A model generated the notes under the pieces. It saw only the letters and a program-made list of their open reading frames with translations, was not told where the DNA came from and made no database searches. Position numbers and translations under genes: made by a program. A stretch of 13,224 nt of DNA from Phycisphaerales bacterium (GTDB lineage Bacteria > Planctomycetota > Phycisphaerae > Phycisphaerales > UBA1924): NCBI GenBank assembly GCA_019747615.1, contig JAIEQQ010000495.1, positions 1-13,224 on the forward strand, given 5' to 3'. Below, piece after piece: positions 12,660-13,224 of this stretch. Within the stretch, counting starts at the first letter, position 1. Each line of letters opens with the position of its first letter.

Positions 12660-13224
12660 ATGGTCCGCCTGTCATCGATCGTTGCACTGTCCGCGCTCAC
12701 GCTCGCCGCCTCGGCTAACGCCGGGATCCTGCTTGAGTCGCAACTTCCCACCAACACCAATAACGCGGTCTTCGTGATCGACGGCATCACCGTCACCGCC
12801 AGCAGCGCGCCGCGGAACTTTGCTCGCAAGACCGTCAACGGCTTCACCGGCGTCGGCGTCGCCGGCGGTAACGTGAACGGCGAGATCGACTCGCACGAGT
12901 CCATCACGTTCACCTTCAGCTCCGCGGTCAACATCAACTCGCTGTCGATCGCGTTCCTCTACGCCGACGGCAACTTCAATGACGTCGGCAACGAGTCGGC
13001 CCATATCTTCGGCGATGCGAACAAGCAGGTGCTCGCGGTCACCAGCATCAACACCGGCACCTGGTCCGGCTCCGGCACGCTGACCAACGACTCGGCGTCC
13101 AGCAACGCCGGCGGCGGCGCGTGGACCGTCAGCGGCAGCGACATCTTCGGCGGCGCGGTCACGCAGGTCACGCTTCGTCCGGGCAATCAGGGCCCGAACG
13201 CGACCTTCGGCGATTACTCCTTCC
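12660..13224 (+). CDS. Secreted protein, PEP-CTERM style (3' end missing)
   Basis: The first 188 codons are present and the frame is open at the window edge. A good ribosome-binding site, AAGGAG, lies 8 bases before the ATG at 12660. The signal peptide is MVRLSSIVALSALTLAASANA, likely cut before GILLE. The mature part is rich in Asn, Gly, Ser and Thr with alternating hydrophobic residues, as in secreted beta-sandwich proteins. GVGVAGGNVNGEIDSHESI followed by TFTFSSAVNINSLSIAFLY is a pattern I associate with PEP-CTERM-type planctomycete and proteobacterial exported proteins (G-x-G-V-x-G-G-x-V-x-G-E-I-D). No catalytic motif was seen. A C-terminal P-x-P-G/Arg-cluster anchor would be expected beyond the window but cannot be confirmed. 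Codon use leans to C-ending codons, stronger than in the neighbours, which often marks high expression. Confidence 0.85.
   Translation, partial: MVRLSSIVALSALTLAASANAGILLESQLPTNTNNAVFVIDGITVTASSAPRNFARKTVNGFTGVGVAGGNVNGEIDSHESITFTFSSAVNINSLSIAFLYADGNFNDVGNESAHIFGDANKQVLAVTSINTGTWSGSGTLTNDSASSNAGGGAWTVSGSDIFGGAVTQVTLRPGNQGPNATFGDYSF

Overview
This GC-rich window looks like the chromosome of a planctomycete, most likely of the Phycisphaerae/Phycisphaerales type. Two secreted proteins end in a short anchor made of a P-x-P-G motif, a hydrophobic stretch and an Arg/Lys cluster. A third, cut by the window edge, has the same secreted style. DUF4190 and YceI-type proteins and many dispersed palindromes also fit. 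The taxonomic call is inference from this style, not from a marker gene.

Layout: (1) 3-776 is the 3' part of a NifS/IscS-type cysteine desulfurase, followed by a DUF4190 membrane protein (878-1690). A two-way terminator separates it from a convergent secreted YceI-family protein (1777-2412, minus). (2) A DNRLRE-like secreted, anchored protein (2739-3512) is followed by a glycine C-acetyltransferase (Kbl) gene (3588-5483). An in-frame 0.63-kb REP-associated tyrosine transposase (RAYT, HUH/Y1) element with 38-bp inverted ends splits the Kbl gene just before the strand carrying the PLP lysine. (3) A lipoprotein with a LEA14/WHy-like look (5670-6203) precedes a 430-bp gap full of 7-8-base tandem repeats and small hairpins. 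(4) dnaE (DNA polymerase III alpha) occupies 6636-11093 on the minus strand. It is itself interrupted by a 0.48-kb segment encoding a complete four-helix-bundle protein of the 23S rRNA intervening-sequence/Avd-like family, in another frame and flanked by inverted octamer arrays. The dnaE frame stays open across the insert. (5) A 600-bp gap upstream of dnaE holds two more octamer arrays and a 19-bp hairpin. (6) Two secreted proteins close the window: one anchored with a thioester-domain look (11692-12426), and one cut by the window end (12660-13224).

The notable theme is that two different selfish-looking elements sit inside two conserved genes. Both lie at loops that are variable in the respective enzyme families, and both leave the host reading frame open. 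Short 7-8-base repeat arrays mark the termini of the dnaE insert and also bracket dnaE on both sides. This suggests a family of protein-tolerated, coding-compatible insertions with octamer ends. Whether the hosts remain functional, and whether the inserts are translated, excised or bypassed, cannot be decided from sequence alone.
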